DNA from: Allorhizobium undicola ORS 992 = ATCC 700741
GTDB taxonomy: Bacteria > Pseudomonadota > Alphaproteobacteria > Rhizobiales > Rhizobiaceae
DNA length: 64,000 nucleotides
Assembly (NCBI RefSeq): GCF_000621665.1
Contig: NZ_JHXQ01000001.1
Location: 124,001 to 188,000 of the forward strand
Direction: 5' to 3'
Both the position numbers and the translations under genes were made by a program. Below, one piece after another: positions 26,631 to 35,491 of this stretch. Position 1 is the stretch's first letter, and every line of letters starts with the position of its first letter. Below the pieces are notes generated by a model, which saw only the letters and a list, made by a program, of their open reading frames with translations, did not search any database and was not told the DNA's origin.

Positions 26631-27740
26631 TCACAGCATCTGCAACACCTTTGGCAGCGCTTCCGCCAACCGGTCGAGATCCGGCTCCAGGCCGGCACTG
26701 ATCCGGATGCAGCGATTGAGCGGCGCCACGCCCGGCATTCGGATGAAGACGCCCCGTTGCATCAGCCCATCGACAATGGCCCGTGCATGGGTCTGATCGC
26801 GCCCGCAGTCGATCGTTACGAAATTACTGGCGGATGGCAGGGGCAAAAGCCCGTTCTGCGTGGCGATGTTGCCAATTCTTTCGCGGGCCGCGGCAATCCT
26901 GCCAATGACCTCGCGAAGATAGGCCTGATCGCCAAGAGCTGCGAGCGCTGCCGCCGTCGAGGTTCTTACCATGCCGAAATGGTTGCGGATCTTGTCGAAG
27001 GCGGCCACCGTGCCGGGCGTGCCGATGGCATAGCCAATGCGGGCGCCAGCCAGTCCATAGGCCTTGGAGAAGGTCCGCATTCGCAGCACATTCGGCAGAT
27101 CCGTCAGCGCGTCCATGGCGGGAATGGCAGAGGCTGGCGCCGTTTCTCCATAGGCTTCGTCCAGCACCAGCATGCAGGTTGATGGCAGCGCACGCGCAAA
27201 AGCGATAACGTCCGGCGCATCCCACCAGCTTCCCATGGGATTGTCCGGATTGGCGAAATAGACCAGCGGTGCATTTTCCCGCCGCACCGCTTCCAGCAAA
27301 CCTTGCAGGTTTTCGCGATCATTGTCGTAAGCGACCGTCACCAGCCGCCCGCCAAAACCGTTCACATGAAAATTGAAGGTGGGATAACCGCCAAGCGAGG
27401 TGACAACCGGCAAGCCGGGCTCTACCACCAGCCGCACGGTCAGGCCGAGAAGGTCGTCGATACCCTCGCCAATGGCGAAATTTTCAGCCGCAAGGCCATG
27501 ATGAGCCGCAAGAGCGGCCTTGAGATCGTGGTTTTCCGGATCGCTGTATTTCCAGATGCCGGAGGCAGCCTCCTTGAGGGCCTGCAAGGCAAGCGGCGAT
27601 GGACCGAAGCCGCTTTCATTGGCGCCGATGCGCGCCAGGACGGCATTTCCCGTCTGCCGCTCGATGGCTTCCGGCCCCACGAAAGGCACAGTGGCGGGCA
27701 GGGCGGCAACAAGCGGGGTGAACCGCGAAAAACAAGACAT
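26631..27740 (-). CDS. Class I/II aminotransferase (HisC-like)
   Basis: A PLP-dependent fold-type I aminotransferase of 369 residues, resembling histidinol-phosphate/aromatic aminotransferases. Visible motifs: ANESGFGPSPLALQAL at the N-terminus, PDNPMGSWW near the middle (the usual NPNNPTG motif, changed), VLDEAYGE, the Schiff-base lysine in RTFSKAYGLAGARIGYAIG, and the C-terminal arginine in RCIRISAG. The ATG at 27740 has AGG 5 bases upstream. It is not in a his or aromatic operon, so the true substrate is open. Neighbours (a Sel1-like gene and PilZ genes) give no hint. Confidence 0.82.
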   Translation of the reverse strand: MSCFSRFTPLVAALPATVPFVGPEAIERQTGNAVLARIGANESGFGPSPLALQALKEAASGIWKYSDPENHDLKAALAAHHGLAAENFAIGEGIDDLLGLTVRLVVEPGLPVVTSLGGYPTFNFHVNGFGGRLVTVAYDNDRENLQGLLEAVRRENAPLVYFANPDNPMGSWWDAPDVIAFARALPSTCMLVLDEAYGETAPASAIPAMDALTDLPNVLRMRTFSKAYGLAGARIGYAIGTPGTVAAFDKIRNHFGMVRTSTAAALAALGDQAYLREVIGRIAAARERIGNIATQNGLLPLPSASNFVTIDCGRDQTHARAIVDGLMQRGVFIRMPGVAPLNRCIRISAGLEPDLDRLAEALPKVLQML

Positions 27741-27887
27741 GGAAACCTGCGTCGATTCTCTCAATCAATGCGCCAAGCATAAACGATGCGCAGAGCCGCT
27801 CAAGACAGGGTTTTACCGCGCCCGATCTCCGCCAATAGAATTGTGATTCAAGCAATCACGGGCAAAACCCGCGAGGACCTGCCGGTT

Positions 27888-28295
27888 TCAGCGGTGCAGC
27901 TTGCCCGTGCCGGGCAGAATCGTCTTCGCAGCCGTTTCGGCCGGGTTTCCCATGACAAAATCGGTGCGAATGATTTTTTGCAGTAATTGCTCGGAAATCG
28001 GCATGATGAATTTCACCCCGGCACGGTTGCCGTTGCGATAAGCCTCCGCGCAGCCGATGCGCGTGGCAAGTCCGAGGATCTCCAGATAATAATGTTCCGC
28101 AAGGCCAACGCCTGTATCCATTTCCAGACCCGCACCGCCGCGCGAAATGTCCAGAACGGTGGCGCTGCGCATGGTAATCCCGCTCAAGCCCGGCCGAACC
28201 GCCATGATGCGCGCGGGACGCCGCACCTGGTAACGTTCCCATCGCCGCTCATACATCTCCGAGGTAACTGTGCCTAAATGCGTGCCGGGCTGCAT
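27888..28295 (-). CDS. PilZ-domain protein (c-di-GMP binding candidate)
   Basis: A 135-residue protein made almost wholly of a PilZ domain. The RxxxR arm is present (ERYQVRRPARI, about residues 20-30), as is the D-x-S-x-x-G motif (LDISRGGAGLEM, about 48-59). Both are needed for cyclic di-GMP binding, so this copy is probably competent. No effector domain is attached, which suggests that it signals by protein contact. The sequence between 28296 and 28424 has no gene; a second PilZ gene follows upstream. Confidence 0.8.
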   Translation of the reverse strand: MQPGTHLGTVTSEMYERRWERYQVRRPARIMAVRPGLSGITMRSATVLDISRGGAGLEMDTGVGLAEHYYLEILGLATRIGCAEAYRNGNRAGVKFIMPISEQLLQKIIRTDFVMGNPAETAAKTILPGTGKLHR

Positions 28296-28424
28296 GGCCT
28301 CTCCATCAAAAGGAACGGTATAAAATGCAGTTTGCTAAGGAAATCTGAAGTTTGAGCAAAGTAGAATGTTCGAATTTTAGGTGATCGTGCGAATTTTGAA
28401 CGCCATACAGCCTCGGGTTGGGGC

Positions 28425-28772
28425 TCAGACTTCGAAGGAAAGCTTCACGACGTGATGCAGGAATTCGGGATCGATCAGCATGTTGAAGCCGATCACCGCC
28501 TTTTCCTGTTCCCGGCGCATCAGGGTGCAGCCGATCTCGTCGCGAATGCCCAGAATTTCCAGAAAGAAATTCTTGGGAACCGGCAGAAAACGGCTCACCT
28601 CCAGCTCCGCCCCATGCAGGGAAATGGTGCGGACAAGGCAGCGCACGGTGGTGCGCGTACTCAGATGGTGTCCAACGAAGACAATACGTCCCGGCCGGTC
28701 CACGGTGAATTTCCGAAAGACCTGATCGCGCGGAATATCCTTTTTTACGTCGGGAATGCGCTGCATAGACAT
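28425..28772 (-). CDS. PilZ-like protein with degenerate ligand motif
   Basis: A 115-residue PilZ-like protein. The N-terminal arm reads RKFTVDRPGRIVF, close to the RxxxR arm, but the second motif (TISLHGAELEVSRFLP) has S-x-x-G without the preceding Asp/Asn that contacts the ligand. The ending FFLEILGIRDEIGCTLMRRE closely echoes the neighbouring PilZ protein (YYLEILGLATRIGCAEAYRN), so the two are paralogues. A GGAGG site lies 6 bases before the ATG at 28772. It may bind c-di-GMP weakly or not at all. Confidence 0.72.
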   Translation of the reverse strand: MSMQRIPDVKKDIPRDQVFRKFTVDRPGRIVFVGHHLSTRTTVRCLVRTISLHGAELEVSRFLPVPKNFFLEILGIRDEIGCTLMRREQEKAVIGFNMLIDPEFLHHVVKLSFEV

Positions 28773-29005
28773 GACATCCCTCCTTTTCTTCGTGTCATAC
28801 CCTTAATTTATCGCAGTTTTCCTAATGCTTTATCTTCATCGGCGCGTAAAATTGCAATTTCAGGCGGCAAGGCCCCGTCAGCTTGACGCTGTCGCGCCGA
28901 CTGATTACCGCTGCGCTGGAAAAGAGTGCATGTCCAGCAAACCCGGAAGACGGATTTCTTCCGGCAATATGTTGAAGCAAAAAATGCAGGTCGGGTGGAG
29001 GCTTC

Positions 29006-30223
29006 ATGGCAGATCCAGTCATTATCGTCGGTGCCGGTCAGGCGGGCTTTTCGCTGGCCAGCAAGCTGCGTTCCTTGCAGGCCGACCGGCCCATCGTGAT
29101 GATCGGGCTTGAGGATGAGGCGCCTTACCAGCGGCCGCCACTGTCGAAGAAATATCTCATGGGCGAAATGAGCTTCGACAGATTGCTGCTTCGCCCTCAC
29201 TCCTGGTATGAAGAGCAGAAGGTGCAATTGCTGCTTTCGAGCTGGGTGGAGGAAATCGACCGGCAGGGCCGCTTTGTCACGCTTCAGGATGGCAGGCGGC
29301 TTGCTTATGACAAGCTGGTGCTGGCCACTGGCGCCAGCCCGCGCACATTGCCTGCCGCCATGGGTGGCGATCTTGGCGGAATTTATAGCCTGCGCAGCAA
29401 GCTCGATGCAGACCGGCTTGCGCCTGCGCTTAAGCCCAGCCAGCGCCTTCTGATCGTCGGCGGTGGCTATATTGGCCTCGAGGCCGCCGCCGTTGCCCGA
29501 AATATGGGCCTTGAGGTGACATTGATTGAAATGGCAGAGCGGATTCTGGCACGTGTTGCCGCGCCCGCCACGGCGCAGTTCCTGCGCGAAATTCATCTTG
29601 CCCATGGCGTATCGATCCGCGAAGCAACCGGTCTGCGCCGCTTGATCGGCAGGGACGGACAGGTTGTCGGCGCGGAACTTTCCGATGGCAGTCTGATTGA
29701 TGTCGATCTCGTCATCGTCGGTATCGGCGTGACGGCAAATGACCGTCTGGCGCGCGATTGCGGCCTGGCCGTGGGCAATGGTGTGATTGTGGATGACAGC
29801 ACCCGCACATCCGATCCGGACATATTGGCAGTGGGCGATTGTACGCTTCTGCCCTTTCAGGGCGGGCTCATCCGGCTGGAATCCGTGCAGAATGCCGTGG
29901 ATCAGGCAGAGGCCGCAGCCGCCACGCTGGCCGGGCAGCCGGCCGCCTATGTGCCGAAGCCCTGGTTCTGGTCGGATCAGTATGATGTGAAGCTGCAAAT
30001 CGCCGGCCTCAACCTCGGCTATGACGAAACCGTGGTGCGACCGGGCGCGCGACCGGGTAGCCTTTCAATATGGTATTACCGGGCAGACAGGCTCATTGCC
30101 GTCGATGCCATCAACGACGCCAAGGCTTATGTGACCGGCAAAAAGCTGATCGATGGCGGCTTGACCGTCGATAAGGCGGTGATCCACGACCCCGCTGTTG
30201 AATTGAAGAGCCTGTTGAGCTGA
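29006..30223 (+). CDS. FAD-dependent ferredoxin/rubredoxin reductase
   Basis: A 405-residue pyridine nucleotide-disulphide oxidoreductase of the ferredoxin-reductase branch that passes electrons from NAD(P)H to a ferredoxin, usually for a P450 or oxygenase. The FAD dinucleotide fold is VIIVGAGQAGFSLASKLR (residue 5), the NAD fold is LLIVGGGYIGLEAAAVARNM (about 148), and the second FAD contact is DILAVGDC. The C-terminal reductase domain has WFWSDQYDVKLQIAG. No ferredoxin, P450 or oxygenase gene is adjacent, so the partner is encoded elsewhere. Confidence 0.88.
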   Translation: MADPVIIVGAGQAGFSLASKLRSLQADRPIVMIGLEDEAPYQRPPLSKKYLMGEMSFDRLLLRPHSWYEEQKVQLLLSSWVEEIDRQGRFVTLQDGRRLAYDKLVLATGASPRTLPAAMGGDLGGIYSLRSKLDADRLAPALKPSQRLLIVGGGYIGLEAAAVARNMGLEVTLIEMAERILARVAAPATAQFLREIHLAHGVSIREATGLRRLIGRDGQVVGAELSDGSLIDVDLVIVGIGVTANDRLARDCGLAVGNGVIVDDSTRTSDPDILAVGDCTLLPFQGGLIRLESVQNAVDQAEAAAATLAGQPAAYVPKPWFWSDQYDVKLQIAGLNLGYDETVVRPGARPGSLSIWYYRADRLIAVDAINDAKAYVTGKKLIDGGLTVDKAVIHDPAVELKSLLS

Positions 30224-30445
30224 GACTTCTTCGGCTTCGGATAAGCCCAGATTAGGTTGATTAAAAGCTGCCTTTTCTGCTTCCAGATATTTCATGAAAT
30301 TGTTAGTTCGCCTTATTTGAGGTTGCGGATGTAAAGGATTTTCCTTTGCTTGGGTTGTGGTGGGGGCGTCTTCAGACGGCGTGGCGACTGCGGCGGCCAG
30401 ACGTGATGAATTTAAGGATTTTCGCATATCTCTGTTTCGCAGAGT

Positions 30446-31984
30446 GTGGGGGGCGGTTTGACATTTTGTAATGACGTTGAGCGTGTGGCGTACGCTAACG
30501 ATGCCGGCGGGAGGCCGCAGGGGCATGATGGGCTAATCCTGTCGGATCGACGCTCTCTCGGGGGAAAAAAGGCAATTTTCGTGCTGGGTATGCATCGCTC
30601 CGGCACCAGTGCTTTAACCCGCTTCCTGAGCCTGCTGGGTTGTGCGACGCCCGGAACGCTGATGCCTGAAAGTGAATTCAACGTTACGGGCTACTGGGAA
30701 TCGCCGCTTATCGCGCGATTAAATGATCGTGTTCTGAAACTCGCCACGGCAAACTGGCAGGAGTGGCGCCGATTGGATTCGGCCTCTTTCGATACATCGC
30801 TCATAGCGGGCCTCATGTGCGAAGCCGCAGAACTACTGGTGCAGGAGTTCGACGACGCGAGCCTGATTTTGTTGAAGGATCCCCGTCTCTGTATCGTTCT
30901 GCCCTTCTGGCGACAGACATTCGAAGTCAATTCAATTGCACCCCATTGCGTGCTGACGCTCCGCAATCCGCTGGAGGTTGCGGCCTCGCTTGCCCGGCGA
31001 AATGGCTTCGGAGCCCTCAAAAGCCTTTTGCTGTGGCTACGTTACACGCTGGATGCGGAACGGTTCAGTCGCGGGCTCCCGCGCGTTTTCACGTCCTATG
31101 ACGAGGTTCTGCAAAATTACGAACGTCTTCCTGACTATTTCGGCCAAGCGCTGGGGTTGGCGTGGCCGCGAAGCCCTGAACAAGCATTGAAGGACGCTGC
31201 CGCGTTTTTGTCGCGTGATCATCGGCATCATGATATGACTGACGCGAAATCTGTCCCGCCATATCTGGCTCCCTGGATTACAGAGGTTTATGATACGTTA
31301 AGCCGATGGGCCAGGGACGGAGAGGACGAGCAGGGCAGGCTTGCGCTTGATCGCGTCTATGGTTCATTTGCTGAAATCGAGCAGCCAATTGGCCCCGTTT
31401 TTCAGGAGTTGGATGCCAAATCGAGGGAGATGAGTGGGGCTCTTCGCAAGATAGGTGAATTGAAAGAGCGTGAGCGGGAAAAGGCAGACGCTTTGACGGC
31501 ATTGGAAACAGAAATCGCCGATCTCAAAATGCAGTTGCAGCACGAGAAGGAGTTGCACGCACAAACCCGTGCGCTTGTCGCCGAAAGTGAAAGATCGGCC
31601 GAGGCATTGACGCAAGCCCTGAAGCAATCCGAAACCGACATGACGGATCGCTTCAAGGAACTGGCGCGCCTGACAAGCGAGTTGATCCGCGTGTCCAGAA
31701 GCAATCAACATTTTCGTGACCAGTTTACAATAATGTATTCGGCGATGGAAAATGCCGTGCAAGGGACGCTTGCTTTTATCGATGGCCTGCCTCTGCCATC
31801 GCCCCTTCGCGATCGGATAGGTATTCGTCTGGCCCGCATGGCTGGACTGGTGGATGTGTCCTGGTATTTGGAGAACAATCAGGACGTGCGAGCTGCGGGG
31901 GGCGATCCCGTCGAGCATTTCATTCGCTTCGGTCGCCGTGAAGGACGAGCCGGCAGGGCGGATTTTAACTCTTTGCTTGGTTGA
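30446..31984 (+). CDS. Sulfotransferase-like protein with coiled coil and C-terminal surface-glycan module
   Basis: A 512-residue protein. The region GMHRSGTSALTRFLSLLG (about 48-65) is a PAPS 5'-phosphosulfate-binding loop, LLKDPRLCIVLPFW and LTLRNPLEVAASLARR follow as in bacterial sulfotransferases. After the catalytic part comes a long charged coiled coil (about 330-430), then a C-terminal 40-residue module WYLENNQDVRAAGGDPVEHF...GRREGR. That module recurs twice at the N-terminus of the glycosyltransferase gene 121 bases downstream. The GTG start at 30446 is uncertain; several downstream GTG/TTG codons are possible. Codon use is A+T-richer than neighbours. Probably modifies a surface polysaccharide. 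Confidence 0.75.
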   Translation: MGGGLTFCNDVERVAYANDAGGRPQGHDGLILSDRRSLGGKKAIFVLGMHRSGTSALTRFLSLLGCATPGTLMPESEFNVTGYWESPLIARLNDRVLKLATANWQEWRRLDSASFDTSLIAGLMCEAAELLVQEFDDASLILLKDPRLCIVLPFWRQTFEVNSIAPHCVLTLRNPLEVAASLARRNGFGALKSLLLWLRYTLDAERFSRGLPRVFTSYDEVLQNYERLPDYFGQALGLAWPRSPEQALKDAAAFLSRDHRHHDMTDAKSVPPYLAPWITEVYDTLSRWARDGEDEQGRLALDRVYGSFAEIEQPIGPVFQELDAKSREMSGALRKIGELKEREREKADALTALETEIADLKMQLQHEKELHAQTRALVAESERSAEALTQALKQSETDMTDRFKELARLTSELIRVSRSNQHFRDQFTIMYSAMENAVQGTLAFIDGLPLPSPLRDRIGIRLARMAGLVDVSWYLENNQDVRAAGGDPVEHFIRFGRREGRAGRADFNSLLG

Positions 31985-32105
31985 ATGATTTTGCGGTTTT
32001 CTGCCCCTCTTTTCACGGGTAAGGGATGATCGATGGTCGCTTGGGCTTGCCGGGTTGCTTCGAGGCGATCAACATCCCAAGCATAGGATTTCATCCGGGA
32101 GCCTC

Positions 32106-33548
32106 ATGAACCCGATTATTTCAGTAGATGAAACGCATATTCAGCTCATCCGTCGTTCCGGGCTTTTCGATGAGCGCTGGTATTTGCGCACCTACCGGGA
32201 CGTTGCGATGCTGGAGATGGATCCTGTCGAGCATTATCTCCGCCTGGGCGCTTTCCTGGAAAGAGATCCAAGTCCGAAATTTTCGACGAGGGACTATCTT
32301 TTTATCAATGACGATGTGGCATTCGCGGGCATCAATCCACTGCTGCATTATGTGACAGTCGGGCAGCGAGAAGGACGATTCATCAGTCTTGAAGAAGATA
32401 TTGTGACGGCGGAAAGAATTGCCGGCCGCATACCTTTGAAGCCGGGCGCGCCCAACGTGCTGCTGTGCGCCCATGATGCCCAGCAACAGCTCTTCGGCGG
32501 CGAGCGCAGCTTTCTCGACATGGCCGCAGCCCTTTATGCAATCGGCGTAAATGTCATTGTCACGCTGCCGCAGAAGAACAATGTGGCTTATATCGATCAT
32601 CTCGCAAGCCTGTGTTCTGAAATCCGTATATTGAAATATCCCATGTGGCGCGGTCAGGTTCCCTGCATGGAAAAGGTTGTTGCAGCCTTCGAGCTTTTGA
32701 TCCGTGAGCTCGGAATCGACATTGTCTATGTCAACACGATCATGCTGGTGGAGCCTCAGGTGGCTGCGCGTCGAGCTGGGGTGGCAAGCTTCTGCCATGT
32801 GCGGGAACTGATTGAGGACGATGAACACCTTATGGCGCGAATCCGCATGAGCGCCCAGGAAATCGCCGCCGCCGTGCGCGCCCGCTCAACTCATATCATT
32901 GCCAATTCTCGTCTTACGGCCTCCATGTTCGCTGGTAATGATGTGATTTATGCGCCGAATGTCGTCGATTCCAGCATCTTCGATATTCCGAACACAATCG
33001 GCGAGCGAATCGTCTTTGGAATGATCAGCAGTAATCTACCGAAAAAGGGCATCCATGACCTCATCGAGATCGCGAGGCTCTGCGAGGTTTGCGTGCCGCA
33101 GGCCTGCTTTGTGGCCGTAGGTCCGCTGAACGACTATGTAGAAGCCTTCATCGAGGCTGGCCTTCCTCAAAATCTGCGTTTCACAGGCTATGCGGCCACG
33201 CCGAGGGAAGCTGTTGCACAGATGAATGTCGTGCTTTCGCTTTCGCATTTTTCGGAATCATTCGGCAGAACGGTTGCCGAAGGCCTCGCGGCACGGCGTC
33301 CTGTCATCGCCTATGCACGAGGGGCTGTGCCGGAACTGCTGCAAAACGGAGAGAGCGGCTACCTGATAGAGCCCGGCGCGGTGGAGGATGTGGTGCGCAA
33401 GATTGAATATCTTGTCGCCAATCCCGAGCGCATTAATGCCATGGGGCAGGCTGGCCGCGATTTCGTAACCGCGAATTTTGCCCCTTCAGCCTTGGAAAAT
33501 GCTTTGGAAACCGCTGTGCGGAGCGTCATCACCAAAACATTGGAATGA
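32106..33548 (+). CDS. GT4-family glycosyltransferase with two N-terminal modules
   Basis: A 480-residue glycosyltransferase of the GT-B fold. Residues about 24-55 (WYLRTYRDVAMLEMDPVEHY) and 57-91 (DYLFINDDVAFAGINPLLHY) are two copies of the D-V-x(5-6)-G/E-x-D/N-P-x-x-H-Y module also found at the end of the preceding protein. The C-terminal half carries the donor-binding SESFGRTVAEGLA (E-x7-E), then GAVPELLQNGESGYLIEPG. The ATG at 32106 has GGGAG upstream; the frame opens earlier at 32055 without a start signal. Likely a cytoplasmic or membrane-associated enzyme for capsule or LPS glycans. Confidence 0.82.
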   Translation: MNPIISVDETHIQLIRRSGLFDERWYLRTYRDVAMLEMDPVEHYLRLGAFLERDPSPKFSTRDYLFINDDVAFAGINPLLHYVTVGQREGRFISLEEDIVTAERIAGRIPLKPGAPNVLLCAHDAQQQLFGGERSFLDMAAALYAIGVNVIVTLPQKNNVAYIDHLASLCSEIRILKYPMWRGQVPCMEKVVAAFELLIRELGIDIVYVNTIMLVEPQVAARRAGVASFCHVRELIEDDEHLMARIRMSAQEIAAAVRARSTHIIANSRLTASMFAGNDVIYAPNVVDSSIFDIPNTIGERIVFGMISSNLPKKGIHDLIEIARLCEVCVPQACFVAVGPLNDYVEAFIEAGLPQNLRFTGYAATPREAVAQMNVVLSLSHFSESFGRTVAEGLAARRPVIAYARGAVPELLQNGESGYLIEPGAVEDVVRKIEYLVANPERINAMGQAGRDFVTANFAPSALENALETAVRSVITKTLE

Positions 33549-33670
33549 TCCGGCTGCATTATAGGGAAAGCACCCAGACCGGTCGCGTCTGAGCAGAAAA
33601 TTCGGCACACCGACGCGCAATGCCTAATGTAGACGTGAACAGACGAAATCTGAGGAAATCAGAAGGAAAA

Positions 33671-33761
33671 TGGCGGAGAGGAAGGGATTCGAACCCTCGA
33701 TACGCTTTTGACGTATACTCCCTTAGCAGGGGAGCGCCTTCGACCACTCGGCCACCTCTCC
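33671..33761 (-). tRNA. tRNA-Ser (anticodon GCU)
   Basis: Read on the minus strand: acceptor GGAGAGG at 33761-33755, D arm with GGCCGAGTGG, anticodon loop CTGCTAA (GCU), a long class II variable arm (TATACGTCAAAAGCGTATC region), T arm GGGTTCGAATCCC and acceptor CCTCTCC-G-CCA ending at 33671. The long variable arm and discriminator G are typical of tRNA-Ser; CCA is encoded. It decodes AGC/AGU. Confidence 0.96.
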
Positions 33762-33897
33762 GGTGCGGTCTGATTATGTCCAAGCCGCATCGATTGCAAG
33801 CGGTTTTCTGATTTTTCCCAATAGAAAGATGAAAGCGTAATGCCGGTGGCGGCTCGCTGCGAAAAAGGCTGGAGAGAATCGACTCGCCCACAGCGCA

Positions 33898-33922
33898 GAA
33901 TCACAGCTCGCGAGTGTGATTC
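33898..33922. promoter_or_regulatory. Inverted repeat between tRNA-Ser and the porin genes
   Basis: GAATCACA and TGTGATTC form an 8-bp inverted repeat around the inner palindrome CTCGCGAG, with one bulged G: a near-perfect 25-base dyad. It lies 137 bases upstream of tRNA-Ser and about 420 bases upstream of the first porin. It could be an operator or a terminator relic. The rest of 33762-34343 shows a small stem (34093-34109) and AT-rich stretches near 34075-34125 that could hold the porin promoter; I see no coding sequence. Confidence 0.4.
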
Positions 33923-34343
33923 TTGAGAATGTTTTTACCTTCTCCCGTTAACGAAAAGCCGCTCGCCATCCGCCCTGAGGCGCCATGAGTCAGCCCGCTT
34001 AACGGAAGAATCGCACATGTTGCGGGGAATTTGGCCGTAAAAAGGTTTCGGCGTGGGCCGCGGTGCCATGGCTTATCTATTGTTTTTGAAAGCCTTTCTT
34101 AATGAAAGGTAAAAATTTAACGACCTGCGACCCCGGTTTTGTGTCCTTTAAGCAACATTGCGACGGGAAGGGGTGCTGGAAAAGCGCCAAGCGAGCGTTT
34201 GCCAATTGCATGGGCCGCAGCCTTTTGTATTTTCAGCATCAGAAGTCGATCAGAGGCTGTTTGACTTCATAAAAATGGGATGGGGCAGGGGACGCTGCCT
34301 TCAGCCGATAAAGCAGACCAAAGAAACTTGACTGGAGGTCATT

Positions 34344-35381
34344 ATGAACATCAAGAGCCTTCTTCTCGGCTCCGCTGCTGCCCTCGCAGCAGTATCCGGC
34401 GCTCAGGCTGCCGACGCTATCGTTGCAGCTGCTCCCGAACCGGCAGAATATGTTCGCGTTTGCGACGCTTTCGGCACGGGCTACTTCTATATCCCCGGCA
34501 CCGAAACCTGCCTTCGCGTTAAGGGCTATGTCCGTTTCGAAGTTCAGTATAACGACCAGGACGGCGCTCTGGCTTCCGGCCAGGATCGCAACTGGAACGC
34601 CCGTACGCGTGGCCTCGTAACCTTCGACACGAAGAGCGATTCCGAACTCGGCACGATCGGTTCCACGATCACCATCCGTTCTTGGGCTGACGAAAGCTCC
34701 AACACGGTTGATCTCGATGAAGCCTTCATCAAGGTTGGTGGCTTCCAGATCGGTCAGTTCTACAACTACTTCGATACCGGTCTTTCCGGCGAAACCGACG
34801 ACCTCGGTTCGAACCGTCTGAACGCTATCGCTTATAACTACAAGTCCGACGCCTTCTTCGCTGGCGTTGCAGTTGACGAGCTGACCGGCTTCCAGAGCCG
34901 TACGGGCGCTCTCGCAACCAACCCCTACACCGACAACAACCGCGTTGGTATCGAAGGTCAGGTTGGCGGCACGTTCGGTGCGATCACCGCTACCTTGCTG
35001 GCTGGTTATGACTTCCAGGCTGACGACGCTGCCGCTCGCCTGATCGTATCGGCTGACGTTGGTCCGGGCACGCTGAGCGTTGCTGGCCTGTACTCCACCG
35101 GCGCTTCCGCTTACTACGACGCCGCTGAATGGGCTGTTGCTGCTGAATACGCTGCAAAGATCACCGACAAGCTGAGCCTGACGCCTGGCTTCCAGTACTG
35201 GAAGAACACCAATGTCGATCTGGCTGGTGAATACACCAACGGCGAAAAGTGGCGCGCTGGTCTGACGGTTGACTACAAGCTCGTAGAAAACCTGACCTCC
35301 AAGCTGTCCGTTCAGTACACCGACACGAAGAACGGCTCGGAAGTCTGGTCTGGCTTCGTTCGCTTGCAGCGTTCGTTCTAA
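34344..35381 (+). CDS. Omp2-type porin, upstream copy
   Basis: Outer-membrane porin of the alphaproteobacterial porin family (345 residues, signal peptide MNIKSLLLGSAAALAAVSGA, cleavage after AQA). The mature start ADAIVAAAPEPAEYVRVCDA and GTGYFYIPGTETCLRVKGYV are typical, with a conserved cysteine pair. The C-terminus ends VRLQRSF, the usual Phe of trimeric barrels. Ribosome site GGAGG is 8 bases before the ATG. A second porin follows in the same direction 110 bases on, with the first 68 residues identical. Very even, highly expressed codon use (GCT, GAC, ACC) is obvious. Confidence 0.95.
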   Translation: MNIKSLLLGSAAALAAVSGAQAADAIVAAAPEPAEYVRVCDAFGTGYFYIPGTETCLRVKGYVRFEVQYNDQDGALASGQDRNWNARTRGLVTFDTKSDSELGTIGSTITIRSWADESSNTVDLDEAFIKVGGFQIGQFYNYFDTGLSGETDDLGSNRLNAIAYNYKSDAFFAGVAVDELTGFQSRTGALATNPYTDNNRVGIEGQVGGTFGAITATLLAGYDFQADDAAARLIVSADVGPGTLSVAGLYSTGASAYYDAAEWAVAAEYAAKITDKLSLTPGFQYWKNTNVDLAGEYTNGEKWRAGLTVDYKLVENLTSKLSVQYTDTKNGSEVWSGFVRLQRSF

Positions 35382-35395
35382 TATTTAACAGATCG

Positions 35396-35418
35396 GGTCC
35401 CGTCGTTCCGGCGGGACC
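35396..35418 (+). terminator. Hairpin between the two porin genes
   Basis: GGTCCCGTCG pairs with CGGCGGGACC around TTC, a 10-bp stem with one G-T pair. It is 15 bases after the stop of the first porin and followed only by a short T-poor tail, so it may stabilise or partly terminate the upstream mRNA. Confidence 0.5.
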
Positions 35419-35491
35419 TGGTATTTGGTAAGGGACGTCACAGGAAGTTTAGAAGCTTTGGTGTGAGCCCTGGATAACTAAGGAGATCCAA

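Noticed and set aside
33559..33904. Minus- and plus-strand frames across the tRNA-Ser locus
   Set aside because: They overlap the tRNA gene completely and their products include translated tRNA sequence, so they are not genes.
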